Source of the DNA: Hirudinaria manillensis
Taxonomy: Eukaryota > Annelida > Clitellata > Hirudinida > Hirudinidae
Direction of reading: 5' to 3'
DNA length: 64,000 bases
Assembly: GCA_034509925.1 (NCBI GenBank)
Contig: CM067534.1
Location: 2,210,501-2,274,500 of the forward strand
In this document: in pieces, positions 48,094 through 60,107 of the stretch
Numbering within the stretch: position 1 is the first letter of the stretch
Layout: each line of letters opens with the position of its first letter
Position numbers and translations under genes: made by a program
Notes under the pieces: model-generated
Databases searched by the model: none
What the model was told of the DNA's origin: nothing
The model's input: only the letters and a program-made list of their open reading frames with translations

Positions 48094-48920
48094 TTTGTTC
48101 GGACCCTAACCCATTAAAGCGTTTTTCAATCTCTTTCACAGTATATCTCATATCCGTTAATACACTTTTTTCACTTATCTTCGACTAATTGGGTTTCAGA
48201 TTTGATTTCAATGATTGCACATCTAACATTTTTTAAAATTACCGTCATCGTCTTCACAATGATTGCAATATCTCTCAAGCGCAATTTTGTTGTATTAAAT
48301 AATGTGATGACTCTTTTTTTTGTTATTTATTGCCGAGGAAAGCCTCTTTCCTCATCTTGATCTTTACTAAGTATTTTATTCGTTTCTTTCAATTATTTCA
48401 CTTTCAATATTACCAGATATATTGGAAGTATCATCAAATATTAAGGCGATGAGATTTTCATAATTTAAACCGGGAAATGTCAGTTCCTTTTTAATAGAAT
48501 TTCCGATCGTTTCTGCTTTTCCATCTGGGATTTTGACTATTACTAGGAGCGTTTCCATGGGTACTTTATCTTTTACAACTTCTATAACTCATAATGCTCC
48601 ATTCCGTTTCTTTCAGAAGTACTTTTGCCTAATGGAGAACTTTTTTGTTTTCAATGTCATCTTCAATTCATCTTCCAAAACTTAACTCCTAGTTTTGTTC
48701 CACTGGCATTGCTCCGGGAGAAATGTCAATGCAGAAAGAAACTCTCTTAGAATTTAAGGACATTTCCACCATAAGTTACCGACAACAGGTGATGAAAATG
48801 CAAGAGGTGGGATCTTTAAATACTTGTAATTCAGCTAATTTTGAATTTGTTATACTTTTCTTTGCAATATATTTAATATAAGCTGTTCTTTTTTGTGAAA
48901 TTTAAATTTCCAAAATGCTT
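48094..48920. other. Spacer after MSH4
   Basis: A minus frame at 48376-48558 (FPGLNYENLIALIFDDTSNI then SGNIESEIIERNE) faintly recalls hAT/DDE-type proteins but is too short to assign. Otherwise AT-rich and empty. Confidence 0.3.
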
Positions 48921-48991
48921 CGCGAAGAATACTAAAAACCGACCAAAAAACGTTTTCACATCACTTCTTTCGACGCCTCGACTTAATTTTG
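48921..48991 (+). repeat. Left direct repeat flanking the R2-like element
   Basis: CGCGAAGAATACTAAAAACC, then GACCAAAAAACGTTTTCACA, TCACTTCTTTCGACGCCTCG and ACTTAA, matches 51019-51091 in the same orientation at roughly 85 percent. The element between them has a different base composition. Confidence 0.85.
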
Positions 48992-51018
48992 TTTTTTATT
49001 ACTCCGCCTTAGAGCTCCGACAGGGATCATCAGAGGAGTTCCCCGTCTTCAAACGTTTCGGCTCTTTGAATCTCCTTACGTTTTCGTGGGGCGGGCCGCA
49101 TCCGATGATCAGCCGGATGTCCCTGTCAGTTTACCGCCCGACATTTACCGCCGTCTGAGGCACTCGTTGGCCTTGTTATACCGGTCGATGCTGCCTGGAC
49201 TAGAGCGACTGCGAAAGCTCTCAATGGCTTCTCCTAGCATGCCTCCTACCTTTTACCTGCACTCTTCGATTATGCGAGGCTCTCATCGGCCTTGTACGAT
49301 CGCCTCCAATCCAGTTGCCGGAGACCGACGGCTTTCTCCGGCTTTCTTGCAGTGGCCTCTTAAGATTTCTTCTGGTCCTCATGTGCCAGATCCAGAATGA
49401 GGCTGCTTCTGTTGCCTCAGACATCCTTGTCACGGCCTTTGTTCTCTCCCGGCTTGCCAATTCAACATTGGTGGGGAAAGCATAAGTCGACTAGCCAACT
49501 ACGCTCCTTGCGCTAACTTTCGACGGGGAAGACATCTTTTCGCTTCCAGGTCTATCGACAGATCTGCGTACTTATCTGCTTTGAGAGCGTTGATGTATTG
49601 TGGCCTGTCCGCTTCACCAGAATGTTGGCATCCGTCGACGGCGATGCGAGCACCGGTCTCTTGCCACTTTCTATCAGCACCTGGAGGTAGCGTCTCATCC
49701 TTTCTAGGTTGGCTGCGACGGGCCAAACGTTTGCCTCTGCAAGAATGTCTCGCCGGGGAATGTGCTAAGCCCTCTTAAATAAATATTTGGCTGCTTCACG
49801 ATCGTGCGCGAGTTTGCTTTGGAGACTGATGCTTTTGCGGCCTCACATATTTCTCGAGGGACTTCGTTATGTCGCCATGTGTACCGACCGTTGGCAAGGG
49901 TATACGTGCAATTGCTGAGAAAGTGGTCTCGGTCTCGCCACAGAGCCGGCATTCAGTGTCTTCCACCAAACCCCACTTTTGTCCCTGCAGGGCAACTGGT
50001 CGTACACTGACCTTATCGCTTAGACAAGTCGGAACGGGGACATCTTCCACATATCGCTCCAGGTAAGGGATCGTTACATCACGTCTTCCCACGTTGTCCA
50101 CTTACCCTACTATGATTGCTGAACCGACCTCGAGACTCTGTCTCGTTCCATCTTTCGCCTCCTTTCATGATTAACCATAGCGGATCTGACTGATGAGCTC
50201 GCCTGGGATCATTTAGGCACGTGGCTCCATCCAACTGCATGACGGTCCGTCTGGATAGGACCTCTCACTTCCTTGAACATCAACTCGGCTACTGCCTCAT
50301 CAATCTCATTTTGCGCTCGGAATTTCCTTCCAGGTCTGAGCGGTGGCTTGACTCCGCGGGTCCTGCTATTCGAGGAATTATTGAGCATCCACTGCGTTCT
50401 GATTTTGGAGAACTTGTACTCTTCCACGATGGGCCTTAGTGATAATCGCAGGCTCATGCTCCTGCTGGAGGGTAACCGATGACAGTGTTGGAGGTAGGCC
50501 TAGACATTTTCTGGTGTATCCGTTAACTTTCCTCTCCAGCTCCTCGACCACTGACAAACCAATCTCGTAGATTGTTAACGGCCAGAGAAGTCTTGGAAGG
50601 AGTACGATCTGGAGCAACCATACTTTGAACCGCCATTGCAGCGGTGCCTCGATCGCTTGATGGTTTGTTGAAGTATGGCGCTCTTCATACTCTTGACGAT
50701 AAGAGATTCGTCGAAAACCCTTCATAGACTTGTCATCGGTTCTTCGGGTACTGTGGGGATTCGCTGTTCCGCCACATCGCGTCCCTGTGAAATTTCCCCC
50801 TGACCAGGGCAAGACTTTTGGATTTCGCGGGCTTGCAAACCACCCTAGAAGGTCATTCAATTTGTCCAGGGTATTTTGGACAACCTTCTTCCTATTCATG
50901 ATCAGGGTAGTGTCATCCGTGAATGCCTTTATTGGAGGCATGTACACACCTTTACCTCTGGAATAGAAGACCCGGTTGCCTTCAGTAGGATCTGCATCAC
51001 CAGTACGATTAATATTTC
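48992..51018 (-). mobile_element. R2-like non-LTR retrotransposon relic, GC-rich
   Basis: The minus strand carries the back half of a non-LTR polymerase. Near 50900 is AFTDDTTLI, an altered form of the F-A-DD catalytic box (here F-T-DD), then NTLDKLNDLLGWF. Next come IEAPLQWRFKVWLLQIVLLP and RLLWPLTIYEIGLSVVEELE, then RKVNGYTRKCLGLPPTLSSV. After frame breaks, 49700-50100 has a C-x2-C zinc motif (ECRLCGETETTFS) whose continuation in another frame is HFLSNCTYTLANGRYTWRHN and EV. This order (thumb with LLPRLLWPL.IYE, then CCHC, then GRYTWRHN) is that of R2/Hero-type elements with a restriction-like endonuclease, though I cannot see that domain intact. GC content is clearly higher than the flanks. 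It is dead. Confidence 0.7.
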
Positions 51019-51091
51019 TCGAAGAACACAAAAAACCGACCAAAAAACATGTTTTTCACATTACTTCTTTCGACGAGTCGACTTAAGTTTG
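51019..51091 (+). repeat. Right direct repeat flanking the R2-like element
   Basis: TCGAAGAACACAAAAAACCG, then ACCAAAAAACATGTTTTTCA, CATTACTTCTTTCGACGAGT and CGACTTAA corresponds to 48921-48991, allowing small indels. It could be a long target duplication or pre-existing tandem repeats. Confidence 0.85.
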
Positions 51092-51970
51092 TATAAGCCC
51101 ATTTGCTCATTTGCAAACAGAGATTTTTCAGGACATGTTATACGAAATTCTAACAAATACGGTGGACGCAGGGACGTCATTGGCGAGGAACGGCAACGAA
51201 CTTACGGCTTTTTCTATCCTATCGTCTTTATCACCTTGTACAGTTTCATAATCTGTCACAAGCAACCATAAATAAAACTTATTTGCCAAGGCATTACTTA
51301 ACTCTCAGAGACAAAACTAGATTTTCACATAACTAAAATATGACTAAAATAGAAGGTAATTCATCCGAGGCTATCATTCTCGTCACACAATAAACATTTG
51401 CAAGCGATCATATGAATCCCGGACCACAGATTGGGAACTCTTGTCCAGCATTACCCTAAAGTAATTAGAATATATTTAAACTTGTTTCAAGATATGTTTT
51501 GATTTACCTGGAGCAAGTCGAAGATTATTTGTTCTCAAGTTATATAGACGATTGGAAATAATTTGTTACAATAGCAGCTCCGCTGATGAAATGAGGAGGA
51601 GTCTTATCGACCTGAAGGCAGGATGCGTTGTGGATTAACTGGAGAAGAATCGAAAATGAAAAGCTCTAAATAATAATTGAATACTAAAGTGGAACTTCAT
51701 TTTTGATTATAAATAAATGACATAAAACATTTTGTTGAACAAATTCTGGTCAGAAGTTTAAAAGATCTCAAGTTGCAGATGTCTTGAAGCTCGGAGACAA
51801 ACTGATTAATGTCGATTGAGCCCAGTTAGCCTAGTCAGGGTTTTAAAATAGGCCGAAGTTTCGGGGAAATGAATTCTGTATATGAAGTTCTAACCCCTCA
51901 AACAATTGTCATAGTTTCCTGAGTATAACCCACTACATTTTAATCAAAAAGAGGGCGTGCGGCTTATATA
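51092..51970. other. Spacer, no gene seen
   Basis: Between the R2-like element and the Tc element. No coding pattern or splice-supported exon was recognised; the open frame at 50876-51271 runs out of the retroelement and has no family match. Confidence 0.4.
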
Positions 51971-53227
51971 CAGTGCGCGTCATAAAGATAGAAAAGGTGC
52001 ATATTTTGACGACAACGTTACAAGAGTGGAATTATGTAAATCATTTTTTATAGGATATCCTATATGGTTAAATACGTTACATTTACAGATTTATCAAATT
52101 TAGTGCAGAAATAAATATTTTGTGAGAATTTAACAAATCCCCGAAATTGCACGCATCAATGAAGAACACTGTGTAACATAAATTTTCAAATTTATTGGAT
52201 TTAAACTTTTAAATTATGATTTAAATGAAAGTCAATAATGAGCTTTGTCTCCTTTCTTCATAATTACCTCTTTAATTCTGTTTTTTAATGATTACAAGAA
52301 AGGTTGTAGACTGTCTTCGTCCAGCTCGTTCCAGGCCTTTTCCAAAGAATCTTTCAGCTCTTGAATGATGGAATATTGCTTGCCATTATATTAAATATAC
52401 CGATGGTGTTCAAGTCTGAAGAGCGAGATGGGCATTTTAGAACCTCCAAATTCCTTTCCTGGAAAATAGTATTGCCGTTGATCTTGCCGTGTGTAGAGGG
52501 GCATTGTCATGCTAGAAGATGACCCTTTCATTTCCAATTTTGTCACATAATGAAAACAAATGATGGTCCAGGGTTTGAACATATTTGGCAGAGTTTTGCT
52601 TCCCCTCTAAGAACACAAATTCTGAAGAGCCTCGAGAGGAAATAGCAGCCCAGACCATCACTGAGCCACCTCCAAATTTTCTTTTAAAAAATTAATTTTT
52701 TGGATCTTCTGACATTATACTAATGATATTTGAATCCATCTGGACCATCTAAGTTGAATTTCTTTTCATCTGAAAAAAAACTGAGTTCCAGTTAGTGTCC
52801 AAATCCAACATCTCCTTTGCCCAGTTCAGTCGGAACTTTTTGTGGGCCTACGTCAGAAGCGGCTTGTGCTAATGCTTAAAATTTAGAAAACTTCCACGGA
52901 GACACCTCAATATTGTCGATCGACTGACATTCAGGTTTAAGCTATTTTTTAAGTCTTTTGTTGAACTGAGCCCCTTGGAAGCTTCACGAAAGATGACCCC
53001 CTCTCTGACTTTCATCCAGTTTTTTCGGTCTTCCTGGGGGAAAAAACTGTTCCGTAACTTTGAAGATCACTTAAAAAACGACTAATAACATTTCTAGAAC
53101 AATTCAACCTCCTAGAAATTTCAGAAACTGACAAATTCGAGTCTTTAAAAGCAAGAATTTGTCCTTTTTCAATATCATTAAGTTGCTTTCATAAACCTAT
53201 CTATAACAATGTCAGCTATCGGTATTT

Positions 53228-53256
53228 TAATAATAATAATAATAATAATAATAATA
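53228..53256. repeat. (AAT)n repeat, tail of the nested retroelement
   Basis: A run of TAATAA units sits exactly at the 3' end of the CR1-like fragment; CR1/L2 clade elements often end in short tandem repeats rather than poly(A). Confidence 0.85.
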
Positions 53257-53640
53257 GTTGATTTGTATAGCGCCATATGCATAGCGTCGGAGGCGCTTTG
53301 TGTGATGTTGTGTCTAGTCCGGTAGGTATTTCCTGAAGAGGTGAGTCTTCAGGTGATGCTTGAAGAGCTCCAGGGATGGCCGGGCTCTCACAGATGGGGG
53401 TAGCTCGTTCCAGACTGCCGGAGCTGCGTGTGAAAAACCTCTGTTGGTATTTTCTTCTATAAATGTTACAGATATCAAGTAATATATAAGGAGTCTTATT
53501 GTGTTAATGAACTTTTGTGAAACCTGTAATAAAAAATTTTTTCCACAACGGAAGAGACCCCATGCTCCGTTGCGGAAACTCCGAGAAACATCAAATGCGT
53601 TTCTTGGTGGATTCTCATCAATATTCAAATTTTATTGAAT
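53228..53640 (-). mobile_element. CR1/Jockey-like 3' end nested in the Tc element
   Basis: On the minus strand the frame ends NTNRGFSHAAPAVWNELPPS then VRARPSLELFKHHLKTHLFR and KYLPD, the standard C-terminus of CR1/L2/Jockey ORF2 (F..AAP.LWN.LP..IR...SL..FK..LKTHLF). It is followed by a short 3' UTR with AGCGCCTCCGACGCT and an ATT-repeat tail (plus strand TAATAA at 53228-53256). The tail at the 3' end supports target-primed insertion in minus orientation after the Tc element was in place. Confidence 0.8.
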
Positions 53641-54049
53641 ACTAGTTAATTACTTTCTTGTGATCGTTAAAATCAGCATTTTGACAAAAGTTTAACGGTA
53701 ATTTTAAAGATAGAGATAGAAATCGTGTGATTCTCGAACCTGTCCTATCTTTATGACGCGCACTGTATAGTTGCGGATTATGTGCAGATTTTGTCTGAAA
53801 TCGTGAGTGGTTAGAATATTCCTCTGCGTTCTCACAGAGACCTGGACTAATACATAAGCTTACATAGTGTTTGTGAAATCAGACTTTAGTCTATACCAAT
53901 TAGAGTGTTTTTCCTCAGTTAATGCTTAATTTATTGATTTTACAAAAATTTGTGTTTGTTTTGGTTTACATGAACTTATATGTTTATATGTAGCAGTAGG
54001 AAACTGGGATTTAAACATTTTAAGTACGCCCGCGGATGTTCATTATAGC

Positions 54050-54365
54050 ATAGAAGACTCCATAGCTAAGAACAAACTACATTCAAAAAGCCGCCACACC
54101 TGAGCTTTTTTAATGCCAATCTAAAGACTCATTTTTTTAATCAATGTTATTCTTAATTAAATTAGACTATTTTATTGTGATTATTAATTGTTCTTCATAT
54201 TCTCATTTTTTTATTTATTTTTTTAATCGTCTTCGTCGTTTATTTTCACTATTTAATTTTATTGCACTCGATTAAGTCTGTGCTAAAGTGAGTTGCAGTG
54301 CCTTGGCATCCTAGGACTTGGATAAAAAAGGCACTTAAAATATTTGCGTTATTGAATTGAATTGA
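54050..54365 (+). mobile_element. Second CR1/L2-like 3' end, plus strand
   Basis: A decayed FNANLKTHFF (in another frame after TPELF) near 54110-54140 is the ORF2 C-terminal motif. A 3' UTR follows with GCAGTGCCTTGGCATCCTAG and GGCACTTAAAATATTTGCG, ending in ATTGAATTGAATTGAA, a pentanucleotide tail. Only the last 300 nt survive. Confidence 0.55.
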
Positions 54366-54884
54366 ACTACACAACGAAAAGCAAACGCAGCGACAACGAG
54401 GAAACGAGATTGAATATCGAATATGTTGTTATATTGTCCATCGTGACCATAAAATAAGCCTTCTTACTGGGTTTACTTCCCAGGTTTCTCATTGTAAATA
54501 TATACCAGCCAACCGAAGCGACATTTTATCCAAAACCCATGCACTCCAAGCTCGGCGACTTTCGATTCTGTATAGTGTTTTCTTCAGTTCCAACGAATCA
54601 AAACCTCCATGTATCAGTCTGAAGACGTGCTTCTTCTATGATCAAAAAAATCCGCCCCTTGCAGGTCTCTCCTAACAGAGAGTTATAACGTCCTTATTTT
54701 ACAATAAACGAAAATCTAGGCTATAACTAGTCGATTACTAAAAAGAAACTAAAGCTGCAACATGTTTTGTATTATAATAAATATATGTCATGTTTATAAT
54801 ATATTATATGTGATATATTAACATTTTATATGTTGTCACACGTAATATTTCAATTATTAAGAAAATCTGCAATGTTTGAAACAT
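54366..54884. other. Spacer, no gene seen
   Basis: No coding content or known repeat was recognised between the CR1-like tail and piggyBac-like copy D. Confidence 0.35.
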
Positions 54885-55113
54885 ATGTGTCTGTAACTTT
54901 AGTGCCCAATGGGTGGTGCAAATGTAGGACTTTTGAACGCTCGTAAAAAAAAAAAAGCGTTTAACTTTAGCCAAAAAATATTGGCTAAAAAAACATAGAC
55001 ATTGTAACAGATATGTTGAAGATAATTCTCGCAAAAATTCATTACAAAATTTTAAAAACGGACTCCAGGATTTAAAAAAAACAAAACAAATGTTGGGGTA
55101 CAATTGTGTATTT
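54885..55113 (-). mobile_element. piggyBac-like copy D, end fragment
   Basis: Read on the minus strand, GGGGTACAATTGTACTCC-like sequence (here CACAATTGTACCCCAACATT) is followed by TTTGTTTT..., AAATTTTGT, ATCTTCAACATATCTGTTAC, AATGTC and TTTGGCTAAAGTTAAACGCT, which matches 62010-62160. The outermost CCC terminus is lost. Confidence 0.6.
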
Positions 55114-55234
55114 TTCATATAATCCCGAAAATATAACATGAGAGCGAAACTTTGAAAAATTCTTTAAATATGTTAGAATCATCTACTCAGCCATTTTTCT
55201 TGCTCCGTTAGATTTATTTGACCCTTGGAGTCTA

Positions 55235-55645
55235 ACCTCCACTGATGAGGTGCTAATGCTGATCCACGCACTTCCTAATAGACAGAACGGTCTCGACCCC
55301 ATTCCAACTTGGCTCCTCAAAAAACTTTCATTCGAACTTGCACCATTCCTAGTGCAACTCTTCAACATCTTCCTTTCCACAGGTTATCCTTTATCCTCCA
55401 AGATTGCACAGGTGCGTCCCATACTTAAGAAAGCAGGCCTTGACCCTCAGTGTAATCTCCAAGCTTCTAGAGCGTCTTGTGCTGAGACGATTTGTTAACT
55501 ACCTTGATTGCAATGCCTTGCTTCCAGCAACACAATCTGCTTACCGTCGACATCATTCCACTGAGACGGCAGCTCTGAAAGTTATTACAGACATTCGCAG
55601 TGCAGTTGATCTCGTCAATGTTTCTCTATTCCTCTTCCTGATAAA
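55235..55645 (+). pseudogene. CR1/Jockey-like reverse transcriptase fragment
   Basis: Two overlapping frames give NGLDPIPTWLLKKLSFELAP then FLVQLFNIFLSTGYPLSSK and VRPILKKAGLDP, then after a frame shift SKLLERLVLRRFVNYLDCNA, LLPATQSAYRRHHSTETAAL and KVITDI. These are RT blocks of CR1/L2/Jockey elements (the ..G.D.IP..LLK, P..KK..LDP, LEr.i...l, Q.GFR..hST..AL segments). The catalytic F.DD region is missing, so only the fingers part remains. Confidence 0.75.
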
Positions 55646-58438
55646 ATAATAGCGAGTTTTCTGAATTAAATTAAGCGACGCGATTCGTTTTAAGTCTGGA
55701 ATTAATATATTAAGACGGTTTTCTGACCCCATTTTCAGACATGTTGTGTCTTAATAATGTATCTCTTCATTACCAAATTTTCGGCTCCAAATATGCTGTG
55801 GTTTTAGAGTAAATTGGAAATAACAGATCATCGCAACTTTCGAGAATCGAGTTCGGCGATCATGTCGAGTGACTCGAATTTGAGCCCTATAGGCTCTTTT
55901 TCTCAATTTCGAAAATTATGAAAAAAATGAAATTTAAAATAATTCAGGTAACAGGTTAATAATAAGAAGTACGAATGATAAAGCCGAAGTTGGGACTTCT
56001 AAAGTGATTAGTTTTTCTTATAATCTCGAAAATATAAGATAGGCGCGAGACTCCATGTCGTTTTTGGCATCGTGAACAAAATATGTGGATTTACAAGAAA
56101 ATTTAAAAAATAGAAATTGTAGAGAATAGTTTCATGATTCTTGTCATGTATTCACTTTTAAAATTGATTCAGTGGAACTGCTGCGTTTCGAGTTCGAAGT
56201 TGACTCAAAACGCAGCGGAAGGGTCCATGTTGTTTTTGGAATCGTGAACAAAATAGGTGGATTTGCAAGAAAATGTAAACAAGCATAATTGTAGAGGATA
56301 GTTTTATGATTCGTTTGATGTATTAATTTTTAAATTTGGTTCAGTGGAACTGCTGCGTTTGGAGTTAGAATAATCGCCGGCTAGCGATTTTTCCTAAACT
56401 TTTAACTGGGTCATTTCTTCCGACTCCATGTCGTTTTTGGCATCGTGGACGAAATAGGCGGAGTTGCAAAAAAATTTAAAAAATAGAAATTGTAGAGGAT
56501 AGTTTTATGATTCTTGTGATGTATTAATTTTTAAATTTTGTTCAGTGGAACTGCTGCGTTTGGAGGTTTCCTGAGTTAGGGCTCACGCAATTTGTTGTTA
56601 GGCTCACATGATGGAAGTACTTTGTTGTCGTGCTCACGCACTTTGTTGTCGTGTTCGTATGACGCTGGTCGAGTAAGGGCCGCCAGTAAATAAGCTCTAA
56701 CCAAATCCGCGCAAACCATAACAGTATTTTGTGTCTGAATTTTTAGTTTTAGAAAATAAAAGTCATTACTTGAAAATCTCTTTTGGTTTTGTTTCATATA
56801 TGACATATTACTTATTGTTTGGTAAAAATAAACGTTAAAATATGTTATTCAAATAATTTCCAATTTTATTTCTTAGTGTCATAAAAAAAATGGCAAAATG
56901 AAAATATTTTATTTGCACTTATTTTGTCTGGGGTTATTTATTTTCGGTTGAAATGTAAACAACTGGCTAGCTCAATTTCGGGCAACCGGCTGGCCTGATG
57001 CAAGTGATTTATACTGGCTCAAAATACCCTACAGAATATCATACAAAGTTTCTTCAATAATATACATAGTCTTATGCTATGGTGCGCCAAAATATATCTC
57101 CTCACCTGTGAAAACAACAATACCGGGACAAAATACAGCTCCTCTCCTTATTGTGGCTCCTCCCATCCTGTATTAAGTATCTATTCCGAGATGGCATCCT
57201 CTCCAGGATGGATTTTTTTGAATGGTTTTTTATTTTGAGTGAAAAGTAGCAAATTTTAAATTACTCGTTAGAAAATATTTTAGTTATTTTCATTTTTAAC
57301 AATTTAATACTGACATACACAAGGGTAATTTTTAAATTATTTATTTATTATCGGAATAATTTTCTCGGAACGTCATATCAGTAGTCTTATTAATATTGGA
57401 TAAATTCAAACTTCATATTTAATAATGTGTAAGATAAAAGTAAAGCCAGTGCCCATACAAAATTTCGAAAATAATTTTTTTCTAGTTTCCTACAAAAATA
57501 ATGCATTCTCCTCTCCTCATGTTGTTTATGTTACAATATATTTACTAACTGTTGTATTGAGTGCGAATAGACTTTATCCCATGGAGAAGACACGGAAGGT
57601 TATTGTTTTTTTCATATTTTTTCATAGAAAGTAAATATGAAAGATAGACTTATTGAAATAATCATCATTGCTACCTCATGTTTTGATTTGGGGTGATATA
57701 AGTTAATGTGTCTGAAATTCAGTTTGTTCTGACATTCCTCATAACTATTGCTTACGATTGTTAACATTACATTTTAACTTCTTTGAAATTTTAGAAAATT
57801 GTCAATACCGATATTTTGTTCTAATATTACGGGCAATACCTATATCGATCTGTATTAATTTCTCAACGCTTTTCAAATGTATTTCTCTTGAAGTAGAAAT
57901 AACCCAGATAACATTTGCCGAAAGCGAAACGATTATTGAAAAACGTCAAATAAAAAGTGACCTGAAAATGAGAAAATACATATATATATATGTATTTATC
58001 ATCCTTCCTAAACTTATTTTTTTTGCAACATTATGAAATGTCACTTGACATGTTTGTGTGAAATGACCATAGTAATTCTGCTATTCAGTGGAAATAATCT
58101 CCCCATTTTTGGATGAAATCAGATAATAAGGATTGCTCGCTATAGGATTAAGACAACAATTTTACATTTAGTCTATTTCGACATTCACCTGAAAAAAATC
58201 ACACATTTGTTCAGAGTTTTAAATATTTTATGCTTCAATCCCCACATAATGTTTCAACGGAATTTAAAATAATATTTGGTTAGAAATAAAACCCCACAGA
58301 AAATCCCTTCGATATAGTTTGAGTTTTAAACATTAAGAATATATTCTAATCTTGAAATAATATTTTATTGCATTGGCTTACTTTAATAGAGTTACACAAA
58401 CATACAGCAATGTTATATTAACTTTTGATTTTGCAATA
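55646..58438. other. Intergenic, tandem repeats and AT-rich sequence
   Basis: Contains the 56050-56564 tandem array. Frames at 57425-57634 and 57758-58036 are hydrophobic AT-rich translations without recognisable domains. Short repeats of CTCACGCA.TTTGTTGT at 56580-56665 are also seen. No gene was recognised. Confidence 0.4.
56051..56564 (+). repeat. Three tandem copies of a 140-nt unit with variable spacers
   Basis: Copies at about 56051-56193, 56224-56361 and 56421-56564 share CCATGTCGTTTTTGGCATCG, then AATTGTAGAGGATAGTTT, ATGATTC, GATGTATT and TTCAGTGGAACTGCTGCGTT. Period about 173 and 197 nt, so spacers differ. They diverge by roughly 10 percent. No ORF; satellite-like. Confidence 0.85.
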
Positions 58439-59480
58439 TAGTAAAACCTGTCTAATATGGGGACATCCATACTTTGTGCAAAAATGTCCCTAGGGAGGAG
58501 GGGGGAGGTTGTCCCTTTTATCAGGTGTCTATGTGAAACTAATGAAAATAGAAAACTTCAAAAAATCTTTATGAAGAAGGCAAAACAAACACACTTCATG
58601 AAAAATATATTAGGAAAACACAGAAATTACATTTTATTAAAAAAAGTCAAGATCGAAGCTTGCCTGACTTTTTGTGTATCTTTCAAAAATCTTGCCCGCC
58701 AGTCTTATCCTGAATTCCAAGTAAATCTATTGAAATATCATCCAATGAAGGACATAAGTATGTGATGGGTCATGTTTTAAGATTCTTTGTGAGAAATAGC
58801 TGTCGGATCTGGATGGTCAGGTTCATTGAGGAATTCTTCATTTTCAGAATCATTATTGATAATATCATGTGCTGTTTCACATCCTTTATCAAATGACATG
58901 AACTCCTGAAACGTCATATCTGAATGAAGGAATAGTCCTTGTAAAGATATGAAAGCCATTCCAGTCTGCAACAGCTTCTACTGGAACATCAACTCTGTTA
59001 CCATTCATAAATGAAAACTTAATGTTATTTCCATTGTTGAATGATTCGAAACTTTCAAGCTTATGAAAGACAATGTGAATCCATAACTATTAATTTACTG
59101 ATAATGAAACAGCCTTAAAACACTGAATACAAAACAAAGGAGTTGATATAAGTCAAAATAAAAGATCAGATATGCCTTTCCATTAAAAATGCTTAAAAAG
59201 TCAAACAATTTACAGCATTTAAATTCTTAAAGAAATTGTAGAAAAAGTTAACGGTTTATTTATTTTTACAGTTTCAGAACCATTTCAGATATGCTCTTAG
59301 CCAACTTTGACAGGTGCATTATAAACAAGCATCAAATTGTATTGGGAAAAAATAGGTTTCTAGAAAAAGTGGTGCTAAGGACAAGTTTTATCCTATTCTC
59401 AGGTGTTTCGATACAAAGTTTTTGCTTTGGTTTGTTAACTGTCATTAACATAGGTAGCTTTTTGGAGACCAAGGAGTAAT
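58439..59480 (-). mobile_element. pogo/Tigger-family element, copy 2
   Basis: The end GTAAAACCTGTCTAATATGG, then GTCCCTAGGGAGG and GGTTGTCCCTTTTATCA corresponds to 20935 onward. On the minus strand 58777-58971 repeats the acidic tail (NNDSENEEFLNEPDHPDPTA), and 59300-59440 aligns with 22090-22220 (TTGTATTGGGAAAAAAT, AGAAAAAGTGGT). The transposase core present in copy 1 (21549-21758) is deleted. A related copy, not a functional gene. Confidence 0.7.
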
Positions 59481-60107
59481 GACAAATAAATTAACAAATT
59501 ATGTCATTATCAGAAATTTCAGATAGAGCTAAAGAAATGCTATTAGATATTTTTAAAGGATCCAGAAAAATGATCAAATATTATTGCCTTTATTTTGTAA
59601 TTTTGTTTTACTAGGAAAACAGATTTTTCCATTTGTGATAGTACTTGGTTTTTAAATTTTTGGGAGAAGTTCATTTTGCTCAAATTATAAAAAAGTCTTT
59701 ATCCATAATCAATGAAATTAATATATGATATTAATAGCTAATAGAACACTTTTTCTAGCAGTAATTGACTTAAATATTACATGCTTTAGTGAAACCATGA
59801 TCTATGACTGTAATGATGTGAAGTTATGACGTAAATGTAACTGTTGTATCCTTGCCTTGACTGTGCTAGATAATGAATGCATCTGAATTTCAAGGATAAT
59901 TACGTAAGAAAGAGCTAGAGATAACAAACCCAAGATTATGGTGTTCTGATAATAAACTTAATTATTTAGTAATAAAACCTAATTATTACTGAGGTAATAA
60001 GTACTACAACAGTAACCTTAGAGAGCCCTATATAAATACCTTTTTTTGTTTGTATTCATTCAAAGTCCCCAACCTGTGGGTCAAAATAAGCTACGCCAAA
60101 TACATTA

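Larger units (their letters stand above)
51971..53765 (-). mobile_element. Tc1/mariner-type element with TIRs and TA target sites
   Basis: Left end CAGTGCGCGTCATAAAGATA and right end TATCTTTATGACGCGCACTG are perfect inverted repeats for 20 nt and are flanked by TA on both sides. The minus strand holds a degenerate transposase: DIEKGQILAFKDSNLSVSEI then SRRLNCSRNVISRFLSD (the first helix-turn-helix, near 53100-53190), PRKTEKTG, GGGSVMVWAAISSRGSSEFV, FLEGKQNSAKYVQTLD and HDNAPLHTARS, the Tc-family catalytic blocks. Stops occur in several places, so it is non-autonomous now. It is split by a nested CR1-like tail (53228-53640); without it the element is about 1.4 kb, within the usual Tc size. Confidence 0.85.

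Noticed and set aside
49086-50482. Many long plus-strand frames between 49 and 50.5 kb
   Set aside because: They are GC-driven shadows of the minus-strand R2-like retroelement.
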